The translations under genes were made by a program, and so were the position numbers. Below are positions 8,828-17,836 of a DNA stretch of 64,000 nucleotides, one piece after another. The notes under the pieces were generated by a model. It was given only the letters and a program-made list of their open reading frames with translations. It was not told where the DNA came from and did not search any database. This stretch comes from Mucilaginibacter phyllosphaerae (GTDB lineage Bacteria; Bacteroidota; Bacteroidia; Sphingobacteriales; Sphingobacteriaceae): NCBI RefSeq assembly GCF_004378255.1, contig NZ_SNQG01000003.1, forward strand, positions 434,001-498,000. The letters are read 5' to 3'. The first letter of the stretch is position 1. Each line of letters begins with the position of its first letter.

Positions 8828-8942
8828 TAATCTTTCTCAACCCTGCGGGAAATTAAGATAAGAGTATTGTTTATCAGCGGTTTCAAACCAGTAAAATCAA
8901 TTCAACGAGAAAGATAATTAACCCTCGGGGTTCACCTATTAA

Positions 8943-10076
8943 TCAGCGGTTGAACAACCCGAGAATATTCCCGAAAACACGCCGGAAAAACAATCTGATT
9001 TTATCCCAGAATGATAATGACTGCGGCACTGTTGAGCCCAAGGAAATAATGTAAGCTTGTATTTGTGTAATTGGAAGCCAATTAACTTTTAAGCCAGGCT
9101 GCCTTCTATTAATATAAATTTCAAAATCTTTTTTCAACTCTTCATAATTGCTTATCATGATATCAGCATGTCCCTTTCGCTGCATGTTTCCATTGTAAAT
9201 ACGGAATGAACTGCCCGAACCCTTTAAAAGCAGTGTAAGAATGTGCAATGCATAATATTGAATGTAAGCACTATGGATATAACTTGTATGAACAAAGTTA
9301 TTCGACCAGCTGTTCAATGTTTTCATAAAGATCACGGGAAATGGCAATACGATCCGGGATGATGATTTTTTTTTGCATTCTTCTGCAATAAATTCCCAGG
9401 CTACCTGGGTGAATTTCTTTACCGGTATATCTTTTTTATCCACTATATCGGTATAACCAATGATCTGTCTTCCGAATATTTCTACCATCTGCCTGATTTG
9501 GAACATCACCATCGGTTTCAGGTCTCTCAGGTAAAGATCTTCGATTGTATCACGGTCTTCAATATAAAATAATTCCTTAGCTGCTGAAAATATATCGTTC
9601 GGACTCAGCACCGGTTTACGCCAGCTCGTCGGCGCAACCCGGTCAACGGATTTGCGGATCTGCACTTCATAGTTAACAAGAAGCTGTTCAAGGTCCACAT
9701 CAAGGCTGCGGAGGGTATGATCATATCTTCGAACTGTTGCAGGCTTTATGTTTTCGATCAGGTGATTGCAATAATCTTTAGCGGCAAAAAGATGACAATT
9801 TAAAAATTCCCTGATTTGTTCTTTACGAATGGCTCCCACGATAAAAAGCTGAGGCACAAGCTGCTCATCTTTATATATCTTACCTTTTAAGATCCCGTCA
9901 ATATATGCAACGTACCAACTCAGATGTGCCTTTGCAGCGTCGGAATAATCCGCGTCATAAAAGCTTGTCTTGAACTTTACAGCTTCCTCATAAGCTTTAC
10001 TGTACGCTTCTTTAGAGTAAATTATCGGATAGTTCGTATTTGTTTCAGCTTCAAATTCAAAATCTACTTTAATCAT
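8943..10076 (-). CDS. Hypothetical protein
   Basis: A 377-aa protein with no family that I recognise. It is predominantly helical and charged, with no signal peptide. The C-terminus ends in a basic amphipathic or hydrophobic segment (WDKIRLFFRRVFGNILGLF) that could touch a membrane. It has its own ATG (10076) and lies between the recombinase region and a hairpin at 10101-10128, so it is probably a separate transcription unit. Confidence 0.7.
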   Translation of the reverse strand: MIKVDFEFEAETNTNYPIIYSKEAYSKAYEEAVKFKTSFYDADYSDAAKAHLSWYVAYIDGILKGKIYKDEQLVPQLFIVGAIRKEQIREFLNCHLFAAKDYCNHLIENIKPATVRRYDHTLRSLDVDLEQLLVNYEVQIRKSVDRVAPTSWRKPVLSPNDIFSAAKELFYIEDRDTIEDLYLRDLKPMVMFQIRQMVEIFGRQIIGYTDIVDKKDIPVKKFTQVAWEFIAEECKKKSSSRIVLPFPVIFMKTLNSWSNNFVHTSYIHSAYIQYYALHILTLLLKGSGSSFRIYNGNMQRKGHADIMISNYEELKKDFEIYINRRQPGLKVNWLPITQIQAYIISLGSTVPQSLSFWDKIRLFFRRVFGNILGLFNR

Positions 10077-10100
10077 TATTATATCGCAATATGGGATAAA

Positions 10101-10128
10101 GTTAAAGGCCCGTTCCCGAGCCTTTAAC
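10101..10128 (-). terminator. Hairpin / probable terminator
   Basis: Perfect 9-bp arms GTTAAAGGC (10101-10109) and GCCTTTAAC (10120-10128), with a 10-nt loop. On the minus strand it is followed by TTTAT. It lies downstream of the 60-aa gene and just upstream of the 377-aa gene. Confidence 0.55.
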
Positions 10129-10146
10129 GCAATTACCTGAACTTAC

Positions 10147-10329
10147 CTACAGATCAACAAGGCACTGACCGTATTCACGGGCAAATACCTGCCTGATACT
10201 TCGTTTACACCACCAGCCGTTAACTGATCTGATGATGATCGTTTCACCGGCTATAAAGTGTTCTGCTAAAGAGCCGTAAAAGGCAGTGACCATAAAGGGG
10301 TTGCCTGTAACTAAAATTTGCTTTGCCAT
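10147..10329 (-). CDS. Small hypothetical protein
   Basis: A 60-aa ORF with an ATG at 10329, starting MAKQILVTGNPFMV and containing a basic C-terminal part with a WWCKR stretch. No family is recognised. It is supported only by its isolated position, its start, and a terminator-like hairpin 20 bp downstream. Confidence 0.4.
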   Translation of the reverse strand: MAKQILVTGNPFMVTAFYGSLAEHFIAGETIIIRSVNGWWCKRSIRQVFAREYGQCLVDL

Positions 10330-10464
10330 CTTTTTGAATGGTTTTTAAGTGACCGATTTTGCGATGGATAGCGTATAAACGCTGAACGATTGGATAACAA
10401 CAAATTTAATCATATCCTGCTTAGTAACCAAATACGTCGGTATTACCTAGCGGCCGGAGCCTGA

Positions 10465-11415
10465 TCAGGTTCTGGACAATCCAAATCCTGCTGCAATTTC
10501 ATCATAGTTCTTCCAATTAACATATAGTGTAAACTGATTTGGTAAACAAAGGATCTCAAACTGCCCGTCGATAAAACTTGGTGATACCATCCAGGATGAT
10601 AAAATCCTGCCTTCGATCATTTCGGGATGCCCATCAATCATCAACCTGCGCTGCCCTTTGCTGTTAATGGTACCTGCCATAAATTTGCCGGCCACGTCGA
10701 AAGATATTGAGTAGGACGATAATATATCACTTTCAAAAAAAGGAAAGTGATGCAAACCGGTATAGGCGCTTAACATATCCGCTTTAAGTTGAACTTCCTG
10801 GTAATACCGGGCATGGTTTACGCCTTTCTGTATGAAAAGTTCATCGTAATGCTGCGCAAGCGAATTTTCGCCTTCCTTTTTCACCATATAACTTAACCAA
10901 TGATTCATTGCAGAGATAGTTATTTTATTGGCGTTGGAACGGTAATGCCTTAATCCATCCGGCGTGATCAGATCTTCCGGCTTTAAATCAAATTCACTGG
11001 TCCAGTCAGTAGTATCAAAGTAGCTCGCTTTTATCACCTGCCTTATAGCATCGTCCGAGCTTTCATAATTTTCCAGCAAGATATTTTCAAAAGTCATCGA
11101 TAGCGACCTTACCAGTACTGCAAGTTCTCTTGTGTGTATTACGGCACTATGGGCGTACGAACTTAAGCCGGCTTCAATCTTCCTGAGATCATCAGGATAA
11201 TAGCTCATTGAGGAGAGCAGGCGTTGCCGGAATTTTTGAAGCCTTCTTTTATTAAAATACTCTAATGCGTCCAGTTCTGCATAGGCATCATCAGTAACCA
11301 GCGGCCCGTCTTCCGGCGTTTTTAGAAATTCCTGCGCATATTCAGATGCCTCTCCATTGGATTCCTTATGGCTTAACTTTTTCTGAAACCTGTTTTCTCT
11401 ATTCTTTTTTTTCAC
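10465..11415 (-). CDS. Hypothetical protein
   Basis: A 316-aa soluble protein with no recognisable family. The first 30 residues are very basic and polar (KKKNRENRFQKK). The middle is helical, and the C-terminal 90 residues alternate in a beta-rich pattern. The predicted start is GTG at 11415. It is separated from the upstream minus-strand operon by a strong bidirectional terminator (11546-11579). Its base composition is lower in GC than the tra genes. Confidence 0.7.
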   Translation of the reverse strand: MKKKNRENRFQKKLSHKESNGEASEYAQEFLKTPEDGPLVTDDAYAELDALEYFNKRRLQKFRQRLLSSMSYYPDDLRKIEAGLSSYAHSAVIHTRELAVLVRSLSMTFENILLENYESSDDAIRQVIKASYFDTTDWTSEFDLKPEDLITPDGLRHYRSNANKITISAMNHWLSYMVKKEGENSLAQHYDELFIQKGVNHARYYQEVQLKADMLSAYTGLHHFPFFESDILSSYSISFDVAGKFMAGTINSKGQRRLMIDGHPEMIEGRILSSWMVSPSFIDGQFEILCLPNQFTLYVNWKNYDEIAAGFGLSRT

Positions 11416-11545
11416 AATGTTTACGTAAAAAAGACTTGATTTATTAGAAATTAAAGCCGCTTTAAACGGTAGTATTTTTGCATTGCCGATGCCCCGAATC
11501 GTTACTTAATCAATCAGAAAAATCACTAAAATGTGATATAATAAC

Positions 11546-11579
11546 AAAATCCCCAGAGCGCTCGCCGCCTGGGGATTTT
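11546..11579. terminator. Bidirectional terminator
   Basis: Perfect 11-bp arms AAAATCCCCAG (11546-11556) and CTGGGGATTTT (11569-11579) with a 12-nt loop. The AAAA/TTTT flanks would serve both strands. It ends the long minus-strand ancillary operon after the gene at 11666-11896. Confidence 0.8.
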
Positions 11580-11665
11580 AACCTAAACCTTATCACAATT
11601 GTGAGCGGGTTGCCCACGATTTTAATAGCGTGCAACATACTAAAAAACGATTATATCAATAACAA

Positions 11666-11896
11666 TTACCAGCGATTTGCATTACGATTTTTAGACCGCA
11701 TATAGTCCTGGAACATTCGCTCGTGGAAACGTTTATCCGCTTCTCTTTTTGACCGCTGGTTATAACCCCATATGAAGAGCGCCCATATGCCGAAGCCTAC
11801 GCCATAAAGCGGGAAAGGGTTTCTTGCTACCAATGCGCCCCAAAAAGCGAAAGTGGAGATGAAGCAGGAAGCGATAAAATAGAATATTGTTTTCAT
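11666..11896 (-). CDS. Small membrane protein
   Basis: A 76-aa protein with an N-terminal hydrophobic segment (residues about 3-20), a second one (about 30-45), and then a strongly charged C-terminal tail rich in Arg, Lys and Glu. No family is recognised. It is probably an inner-membrane protein with a cytoplasmic tail. It is the last gene before the terminator at 11546-11579. Confidence 0.6.
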   Translation of the reverse strand: MKTIFYFIASCFISTFAFWGALVARNPFPLYGVGFGIWALFIWGYNQRSKREADKRFHERMFQDYMRSKNRNANRW

Positions 11897-11948
11897 GATG
11901 TTTGATATCTAAATATACTAATTAGATTAGTAAAATCAAAGTTTTTAT

Positions 11949-12404
11949 TCAATTAATTTCATAAATCCTGTTGTGTTTTCGTGCTTCCTGAACATAGTCC
12001 CGAATCGTGTCGATAACGTCAGATTCCGGTATGCCAACCATACAGATCACCGGATTTTCGGCATCAGTACTTTTTAAGTTCAGGTTCATCAAGCCCAAGA
12101 GCTGAAGGATAAAAGATTGCGTAATGACATAATCTTTAACGCGGTATATTTCCAGCATATCCGTTCTTTTAAAGAATATCCCCCGGCTGATCTTCACGAC
12201 TTCCGGGGTAATGAGGTAAATGCTTTTTCGGATATATAGCAAACGATACCAGCCCGCAGCCAATGTCCCGATACTGAAAAATACAAATAAAGGCGACAGG
12301 TACCAGGCAAGCAGTAAAAAAAGGAGGGCCAAAAAGATGAGCGGTAGAATTTTCAGAACGGCAAAGCTTATTGCCGGTTTCAATAATATTTCATTGTTTT
12401 CCAT
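11949..12404 (-). CDS. PH-domain (bPH2/YdbS-like) membrane protein
   Basis: A 151-aa protein with two adjacent transmembrane segments near the N-terminus (about 15-50) followed by a bacterial PH-like domain. The IYLITPEVVKISRG and TDMLEIYRVKDYVI blocks match the YdbS-type bPH2 family. The role is unknown; such domains are common membrane-associated accessories. It overlaps the end of the 197-aa gene by 14 bp, so it is translationally coupled within the ancillary operon. Confidence 0.75.
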   Translation of the reverse strand: MENNEILLKPAISFAVLKILPLIFLALLFLLLAWYLSPLFVFFSIGTLAAGWYRLLYIRKSIYLITPEVVKISRGIFFKRTDMLEIYRVKDYVITQSFILQLLGLMNLNLKSTDAENPVICMVGIPESDVIDTIRDYVQEARKHNRIYEIN

Positions 12405-12984
12405 TGTGTTTCAATTGATCTAAAAAGGTGTCGAACCGGATTGGTTTATGGGTGCGTATCCCGGAGCGGATGCCAAATGCTTTCTCAAAAACATTCAGTG
12501 AGAGGTTATCCATCGCAAATTCATGATGGCTGTTTTCGGTTTCTATACGAATATTGGGGCTGTTCCAGTACAGCCGGACCCGGCGATCAGCCAGTCCGGC
12601 AGCTACTTTAATATCGGCTAACCTTCCTAACAGGCCATTGCCAAATACGAGTGTATATTTTTTTTTCAGCCAGGCGGAGCGCATCCATTGTAACTGACCG
12701 TCATGGGGCAGGTTGCCGACGGCAACAAACGCCAGGGTATCAATCCGGGAATAGCGGTGTTTGTTAAGGGTTAAATACGCGATGGCCTCCATCGCGCTGT
12801 AAGTAATGACCACCTCCCTGGTGAGGTCATTACCGGCCATCCATACATTTGAGGTGGCAGGAATCCGGTGGAAGTCTTTATCGAAGTATTCGCTATCCGG
12901 CCCATAGCTGAATACGAGGTCGGTTACCTGAAAAAAAGCCTGGAGTTCTCCGGGAACTCCAAGCTCAGTTAAAATCGCATTCAT
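12391..12984 (-). CDS. Hypothetical protein of the ICE ancillary operon (Toprim-like?)
   Basis: A 197-aa soluble protein. A VWMAGNDLTREVVI...SAMEAIAYL stretch followed by a LAFVAVGN strand is reminiscent of the Toprim-like fold used by element primases and DUF3991-type proteins. The catalytic acid residues are not obvious, so this is only a suggestion. It overlaps its neighbours on both sides (1 bp with the DUF3945 gene, 14 bp with the PH gene). Confidence 0.6.
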   Translation of the reverse strand: MNAILTELGVPGELQAFFQVTDLVFSYGPDSEYFDKDFHRIPATSNVWMAGNDLTREVVITYSAMEAIAYLTLNKHRYSRIDTLAFVAVGNLPHDGQLQWMRSAWLKKKYTLVFGNGLLGRLADIKVAAGLADRRVRLYWNSPNIRIETENSHHEFAMDNLSLNVFEKAFGIRSGIRTHKPIRFDTFLDQLKHNGKQ

Positions 12985-13760
12985 TACCGTGAAAAACGGC
13001 TTTTACTGTCAAAACGGATGTGCTCATTCGTCGCCACGGGCCGCTGATCTTCTACATCAGCCATAGTGCTATAATAACCGGGGCTTAAAGTACCGGCTTC
13101 CTTTTCGTCCCGTTTCTCACCAAAGAGCGCATTCAGCCCTTTGTAAACCATATAAGAAAGCCCGCCGTCAATGACAATAGAAGCGATCAGGGCCAGCTTG
13201 TTAGACCGGATACCATTCAGGTCCGTACCGGAATAATTAAACTTGGTCCTGTCGGCCAGTTCTACTTCTTTGCCTTTGCGGTATTTTTCTTTCTGGGCCG
13301 GGGTAAGAAATTCATTGTTGACCATATCGGGTGCCATGATCTTTTCGGTGTCAGAAACAATAAACTCACGGGTTTCCGAATCGTATTCTACCAGGATCTC
13401 CTTTTTATTGCCCTTATTATCGGTGGTCGTTTTCAGGAAGTTCTCTACTTCGCCTTTTTCCAGTTGCCGGGCTTCGTTGTCATCCAAAAAATCCGGCGTG
13501 TCAGGTTTCCTGTAAATAGGATGGATCAACAGATCCGTTTTACCCTGTTCGTTTTGCCGGAGTGATACTTTGGCATCCATGGCTTTGATCTGAATGCCTT
13601 CTGCTTCCAGGTTTTCCAGGTGCATCAGGCCAGTCCTGCGACCTGAAAGCAGTGCTTTCAGGTCATTGACGTTCAATAAAAGCTGGCCGCCTGCCGCCAG
13701 ACCGATGGTCTCCAATTCCCGGAACGGGAGATCCATTTCTTTAAAGCTGATCAGGTTCAT
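12984..13760 (-). CDS. DUF4099/DUF3945 domain protein
   Basis: A 258-aa protein typical of Bacteroidota conjugative elements. The N-terminal 60 residues match DUF4099 (LPFRELETIGL, then LLSGRRTGL). The middle repeats the DUF3945 pattern (YDSETREFIVSD and the FLTPAQKEKYRKGKEVEL block). The function is unknown. These proteins ride next to topoisomerase, methylase and antirestriction genes. Starts 1 bp after the ArdC gene. Confidence 0.75.
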   Translation of the reverse strand: MNLISFKEMDLPFRELETIGLAAGGQLLLNVNDLKALLSGRRTGLMHLENLEAEGIQIKAMDAKVSLRQNEQGKTDLLIHPIYRKPDTPDFLDDNEARQLEKGEVENFLKTTTDNKGNKKEILVEYDSETREFIVSDTEKIMAPDMVNNEFLTPAQKEKYRKGKEVELADRTKFNYSGTDLNGIRSNKLALIASIVIDGGLSYMVYKGLNALFGEKRDEKEAGTLSPGYYSTMADVEDQRPVATNEHIRFDSKSRFSR

Positions 13761-13761
13761 C

Positions 13762-14919
13762 TTATCTTCCTATGCTATGTGAAACTTCCTCTTCCTGTAC
13801 AATGAGCTGCTGCTCTGCAGGATTATTTTTAGCGTTAACTAAGGATTTAAAAAGGCCGTCATTGGGGCTGACCTTTGTTTTGCCGCCTTCCATATCTTCT
13901 ACGGTGAAGGTTTTGCCTTTTTTATCCAGCACTTTATAAACGTTATTGTTGTAGGCGATCTCATCGCCCTTTTTCAGGGTCTGATCCTTTGACTTTTCTT
14001 CCTTTAACTCCACTTTCTGCCCGATATCCACCACATAATCAAATATTTTCTGGGCATCTGCAGAAGCGCGGAACAACTCAAAAGGCTCATCTTTGAGAAT
14101 CTTTATCCAGTTATTTACATAAGCCGCGTGCTGCCCGAAATTATGGCCGATCTTCAGTTCGCTTCCCAGCATCAGGGAGGCAATTTCCGCACGCAGTTCC
14201 TCACGGGCATAAGCTTCAGAACCAAAACGGCCTTCCATCGGGCGGTCCAGGCGGGTTTGGTGGCCTGTCCAATGCCCGATCTCGTGCAGGGCAACAGCGT
14301 AATATTTGGTTTCATTCTCGAACTGCTCTTTTAACGGCAAGCGGATCTGGTCACTGGCTTTATTGTAGTACGCTTCGTTTCCCCCGTGGATAATGACCGC
14401 TTTACTGTCGCTGATCAATTGTTCAGCCCTTTCAATAGGGCTCCAGGTTTGCTCACCCTGCTTTTCTTTGAGGTATTCTGCCAGCGGCGGGATTCCCTTG
14501 ATCTGTTCTGCATTAAACACCCAGGCATTGGTGATAACAGGCTTTTCATATTCGGTAGTGCGGGTTTGCGTTTTGCCATGCTCATCCAGGATCTTGTTAC
14601 CATCCACATCCCTCATCGCCTCAATATTTGTTCTTTTGACAAAATTGATCAGGGTGGCTTTAGCACCTTTTTCCACCTCGTAACCTGCATAACCGGCTTG
14701 TTTGAGGGTCATCCACCGGGGATCAGTATGGCCCTGCATGGAAAGCCATAAGGAGTTCATGCCACGATAATTTTTGTTGGTAGTTGGATTGACAGGAATT
14801 GTAAAGGCCGGGGCGTCACTATCCGTCCAGGGTTTCTGGAATGGTGATGTTTCTGCCTGTAATTCCGCGATCAGTTTGTTTGCAATCTGTTCGTGGAGTG
14901 GTTTGAAGTTTTTACTCAT
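13762..14919 (-). CDS. ArdC-like antirestriction protein (ssDNA-binding / zincin)
   Basis: A 385-aa protein. The N-terminal ArdC-N domain (about 1-130; opens with HEQIANKLIAEL and has a YRGMNSLWL block) is followed by a zincin-like metallopeptidase domain with HEIGHWTGH near residue 208 and a downstream EELRAEIAS candidate ligand. The C-terminal 70 residues form a separate small domain. ArdC protects incoming ssDNA during conjugation and inhibits restriction in related plasmids. The M23 gene upstream overlaps its start by 8 bp. Confidence 0.85.
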   Translation of the reverse strand: MSKNFKPLHEQIANKLIAELQAETSPFQKPWTDSDAPAFTIPVNPTTNKNYRGMNSLWLSMQGHTDPRWMTLKQAGYAGYEVEKGAKATLINFVKRTNIEAMRDVDGNKILDEHGKTQTRTTEYEKPVITNAWVFNAEQIKGIPPLAEYLKEKQGEQTWSPIERAEQLISDSKAVIIHGGNEAYYNKASDQIRLPLKEQFENETKYYAVALHEIGHWTGHQTRLDRPMEGRFGSEAYAREELRAEIASLMLGSELKIGHNFGQHAAYVNNWIKILKDEPFELFRASADAQKIFDYVVDIGQKVELKEEKSKDQTLKKGDEIAYNNNVYKVLDKKGKTFTVEDMEGGKTKVSPNDGLFKSLVNAKNNPAEQQLIVQEEEVSHSIGR

Positions 14920-15340
14920 GATTTCTGTTAATTAAATTTTGATAGAAAAAGTCCATCGGATCGATGTACTGTTGTTTAATGCGAATGCTGAAATGCAGGT
15001 GTTCACCCGTGACCTTACCTGTTCCGCCGGTAATGGCGATAGGCTGGCCGGCTTGTATGGATTCACCCTGCGTTACGAATAACTGACTTAGGTGACCATA
15101 GACAGAAGTCACATCACCATGGTCTAAAGCGACACTCACCCCAAGTGAACTATCATAGCCGGTATTGCTGACCACGCCATCCATGATTGCGTAAACGGTG
15201 TCTGATCTTGCCCGGAAGTCGATTCCGTTATGAAAGGCGTAGTTGCCTGTGAGTGGGTGCCTGCGATAGCCGAATGACGAGGTGATGTATAAATTTTTAA
15301 GGGGAAGGCAGATAAGGCAGAAGCAGGCCAGCATTTTCAT
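14912..15340 (-). CDS. M23 family peptidase (peptidoglycan hydrolase)
   Basis: A 142-aa protein with an N-terminal signal-like hydrophobic stretch (MKMLACFCLICLP) and a LytM/M23 domain. The zinc-site motifs are visible: HNGIDF around residue 37 and HLHFS near residue 115. The ATG at 15340 forms an ATGA overlap with the upstream stop, which fixes the start; the longer frame upstream is an artefact. It probably opens peptidoglycan locally for the mating pore. Confidence 0.85.
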   Translation of the reverse strand: MKMLACFCLICLPLKNLYITSSFGYRRHPLTGNYAFHNGIDFRARSDTVYAIMDGVVSNTGYDSSLGVSVALDHGDVTSVYGHLSQLFVTQGESIQAGQPIAITGGTGKVTGEHLHFSIRIKQQYIDPMDFFYQNLINRNHE

Positions 15341-15747
15341 CTGGAATAAGATTTTTGAAGTTCGATGGCTATACCTGGCTTTGCCGGTTCCAGTGCCGCA
15401 TTTTTTATGCGTGGATTCTGCTGTACGATTTCCAGTGCCTGCCATTCGGCTTTAGCCGTTCCCCTGTCCTGAAGCATCGTGATCTTATACAGATCCTTAT
15501 AATCGTTACCACGTATCTCCGAACCATTATCCATCAGTTCAGCAAGTATCTCTTCTTTACCTTTCAGGCGAAGCAGGGCATCAGGATGGTAGACAGCTTC
15601 CCGGCCGTCTTCAAAGGCCACATAAATTTCATTATCGTGCAGGCTTTCGTAGTTAACCAGCGCGATTTTTCCCTGTCCTCTTGCCGGATCGTTTTCCAGA
15701 TCCGGACTGACCATGACGAGGGTGCCGTTTAAACTTTCATTTTTCAT
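15337..15747 (-). CDS. Hypothetical protein of the conjugation ancillary operon
   Basis: A 136-aa cytoplasmic protein with no signal and no recognised family. It shows a beta-rich first half (GTLVMVSPDLEND, YVAFEDGREAVYHP) that could be an SH3-like or KOW-like barrel, and a helical second half. It is sandwiched between the coupling protein gene (1 bp) and the M23 peptidase gene (ATGA overlap), so it is part of the same operon. Confidence 0.65.
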   Translation of the reverse strand: MKNESLNGTLVMVSPDLENDPARGQGKIALVNYESLHDNEIYVAFEDGREAVYHPDALLRLKGKEEILAELMDNGSEIRGNDYKDLYKITMLQDRGTAKAEWQALEIVQQNPRIKNAALEPAKPGIAIELQKSYSR

Positions 15748-15748
15748 G

Positions 15749-17743
15749 TTATTTGGGTTTTGCTTTTGGTGAATTGGAAGGCAGCGAACGGAACTGAAGT
15801 ACCAGGTCCTGTACTTCCTGGCTGATCTTGTTAAAGTTCTGTGTTAGTTTTTCGTTCCGCTGCCCGTTAAAATCGTAGAAGGCGGGTAGCGGGCGGTAGT
15901 TCTTTTCTTCTCCCGAGATGGCTGCCATATCCAGATTGATCCGGCAGTTGATTGCAGACGTTTCAAACTGCCCGGTAAATTTCTCCTGTGCATCTGCGGC
16001 GATAACACCCACCATTTCGCCCGCGTTGAGGGAGGCTATCTTCCCGGCCGGTATCAGCACTTCCAATTTTTCGTTGAGGGAGGTTGAGGTTTTATTGCGG
16101 TCAATGGAAAGCCCTTCTCCAATCTGCTTGGACTTACCCAGTATGCGTTCCAGCCATTCGAGTGTTTCTTTATTTCGCACAGAGCCAGACAGCACGTTCC
16201 CGATAACAGAAGTGATGGTTGCAGCGGTATCTTTTCCGTACTGCTGATTGAATTGCGGCAGTTCCTGTAAGCCCATCAATACCGCCACTTTATTGCTCCT
16301 GGCTGTAGCGATCAGGTTTTCCACCTTATGTACAAACAAAGTTGGTACCTCATCAATGATGAGTGCCGAAGGCAGGTTGCCTTTGGTGTTGATCAGCTTT
16401 GTCAGCCGGTTAATCACAATGGAATAGCAGGCCGAATTGATGTTCTGCGTATTGGGGTCGTTTGCCAGGACGAGTATGCCGGGGGTATTTTTATCTGATA
16501 TTTTCAGGTTAAAATCATCGCCGGAAAACACCCAAAATGTTTCTTTGGTAGACAAGCGGCTGATAAAGATCTTCAGTGTTCCGACCTGTCCTTCGAGCTG
16601 GTCAAAGGCTTTCGCATGGTAGGCGCTCATGAACGGTGAGAGCAGCGAACGCAGTTCCGGTTCGGATACCAGTACGTTGAATATTTCCTCGTAGGTACAG
16701 TTAAGCAAGGCCAGAACATGCGGCAGGCTGGAATATTTACCGTTGGCGTATTTACTGAGAAAGTAAATGCAGGATGCCAGGAAGTTGATGGCCGACTGCG
16801 TAAAGAACTGATCGCTTCCGCCCGAGCGGTCTCCTTTCTTGAGGGCTTCCACCAGCCCTTCCGCGGTTTCCGCCGCGTCTGCCAGTGAACGTATATAATC
16901 TGCCCGCCAGGGATTGATGCGGCGGCTGTTTTCGGGGTCGTTAAGATTGAGCACATGAAAAGCATAGCCTTTCATTTTACCTTCTTGCTTTGCTTTCAGA
17001 TAGTGGTAGTAAGCGATCTGCCCCAGGTCGGGAAACTTGAAGTCATACAGGCAAACTGCGAACTCTTTGGCGATCAGCTGCCGGATAAATGGGTTAACCA
17101 CGGAAAAGCTTTTACCTGAACCTGGGGTTCCGATGACAATGGTACCCCGGAATACGTTACAGATATTGATCCATCCCTGACGTACTTTGCGTTGGTGGTA
17201 AAAGAGCATGGGGATGTTTACCGAATAGGGCGTTTCCACTTTTTTAACCGGCTGCATAAAGCTTTCCGCTTCGGTGTTCCACTTGTCCTTACCCAGCCCG
17301 GACTTAATCATTTTAGAGATATTGTCCATAGAAAGGCTGACCAGTATGGCCCCGATGAAAGAGCAGATCATGTAGATCAGGTCATACCATTTCGTGTATG
17401 CGCACGCAATGGGTGATGCCCTGCCCTGGCAAGCGATACTCCCGAAAAACAACAGCAAGCCAAGCACTAAGGGATAAACGATATGTTTTTGCGGGTCGAG
17501 ATCCGTTTCCTTTTTTGACAGGGTTCCCACACTCACCAAGCATATTAAAGTAAATGTGGCCAGCTTGCTGTAGATCAGCCTGCTGTAAATAACGATATGG
17601 GCGAGCTTGTCCAGCGGGCTAAAAAAAACGCCCCAGAACGGGGCGTTGTGATAGACGAAGATCGCGGCTTCTAAAAGTATAGAAATATAAATACCACATT
17701 GCAGGAAGCCATGCAGCTTCTGCTGTTCGCGTGTTTCTTCCAT
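15749..17743 (-). CDS. Type IV coupling protein (VirD4/TraG-like, MobC)
   Basis: A 664-aa ATPase that links the relaxosome to the mating pore. Four hydrophobic segments occur in the first about 130 residues. A Walker A (GTPGSGKSFS) lies near residue 215 and a Walker B (ALIIDEVP) near 465, followed by VLMGLQELPQFNQQYG and the SGSVRNKETLEWLERILG block typical of TraG/VirD4. The first ATG is at 17743; the eight extra upstream codons would need a TTG start. Confidence 0.93.
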   Translation of the reverse strand: MEETREQQKLHGFLQCGIYISILLEAAIFVYHNAPFWGVFFSPLDKLAHIVIYSRLIYSKLATFTLICLVSVGTLSKKETDLDPQKHIVYPLVLGLLLFFGSIACQGRASPIACAYTKWYDLIYMICSFIGAILVSLSMDNISKMIKSGLGKDKWNTEAESFMQPVKKVETPYSVNIPMLFYHQRKVRQGWINICNVFRGTIVIGTPGSGKSFSVVNPFIRQLIAKEFAVCLYDFKFPDLGQIAYYHYLKAKQEGKMKGYAFHVLNLNDPENSRRINPWRADYIRSLADAAETAEGLVEALKKGDRSGGSDQFFTQSAINFLASCIYFLSKYANGKYSSLPHVLALLNCTYEEIFNVLVSEPELRSLLSPFMSAYHAKAFDQLEGQVGTLKIFISRLSTKETFWVFSGDDFNLKISDKNTPGILVLANDPNTQNINSACYSIVINRLTKLINTKGNLPSALIIDEVPTLFVHKVENLIATARSNKVAVLMGLQELPQFNQQYGKDTAATITSVIGNVLSGSVRNKETLEWLERILGKSKQIGEGLSIDRNKTSTSLNEKLEVLIPAGKIASLNAGEMVGVIAADAQEKFTGQFETSAINCRINLDMAAISGEEKNYRPLPAFYDFNGQRNEKLTQNFNKISQEVQDLVLQFRSLPSNSPKAKPK

Positions 17744-17836
17744 AAGTTGATCGGTTTTGTAATGCAATGGAAGGAGCGCTTCGCGGTTCTTCCATAAGAT
17801 TTGTTGGTGAAAGATTTAAGGACGAACCACTCAAGG

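Noticed and set aside
11478..11705. 75-codon plus-strand frame
   Set aside because: It reads through a perfect bidirectional terminator and into an antisense gene, so it is unlikely to be translated.
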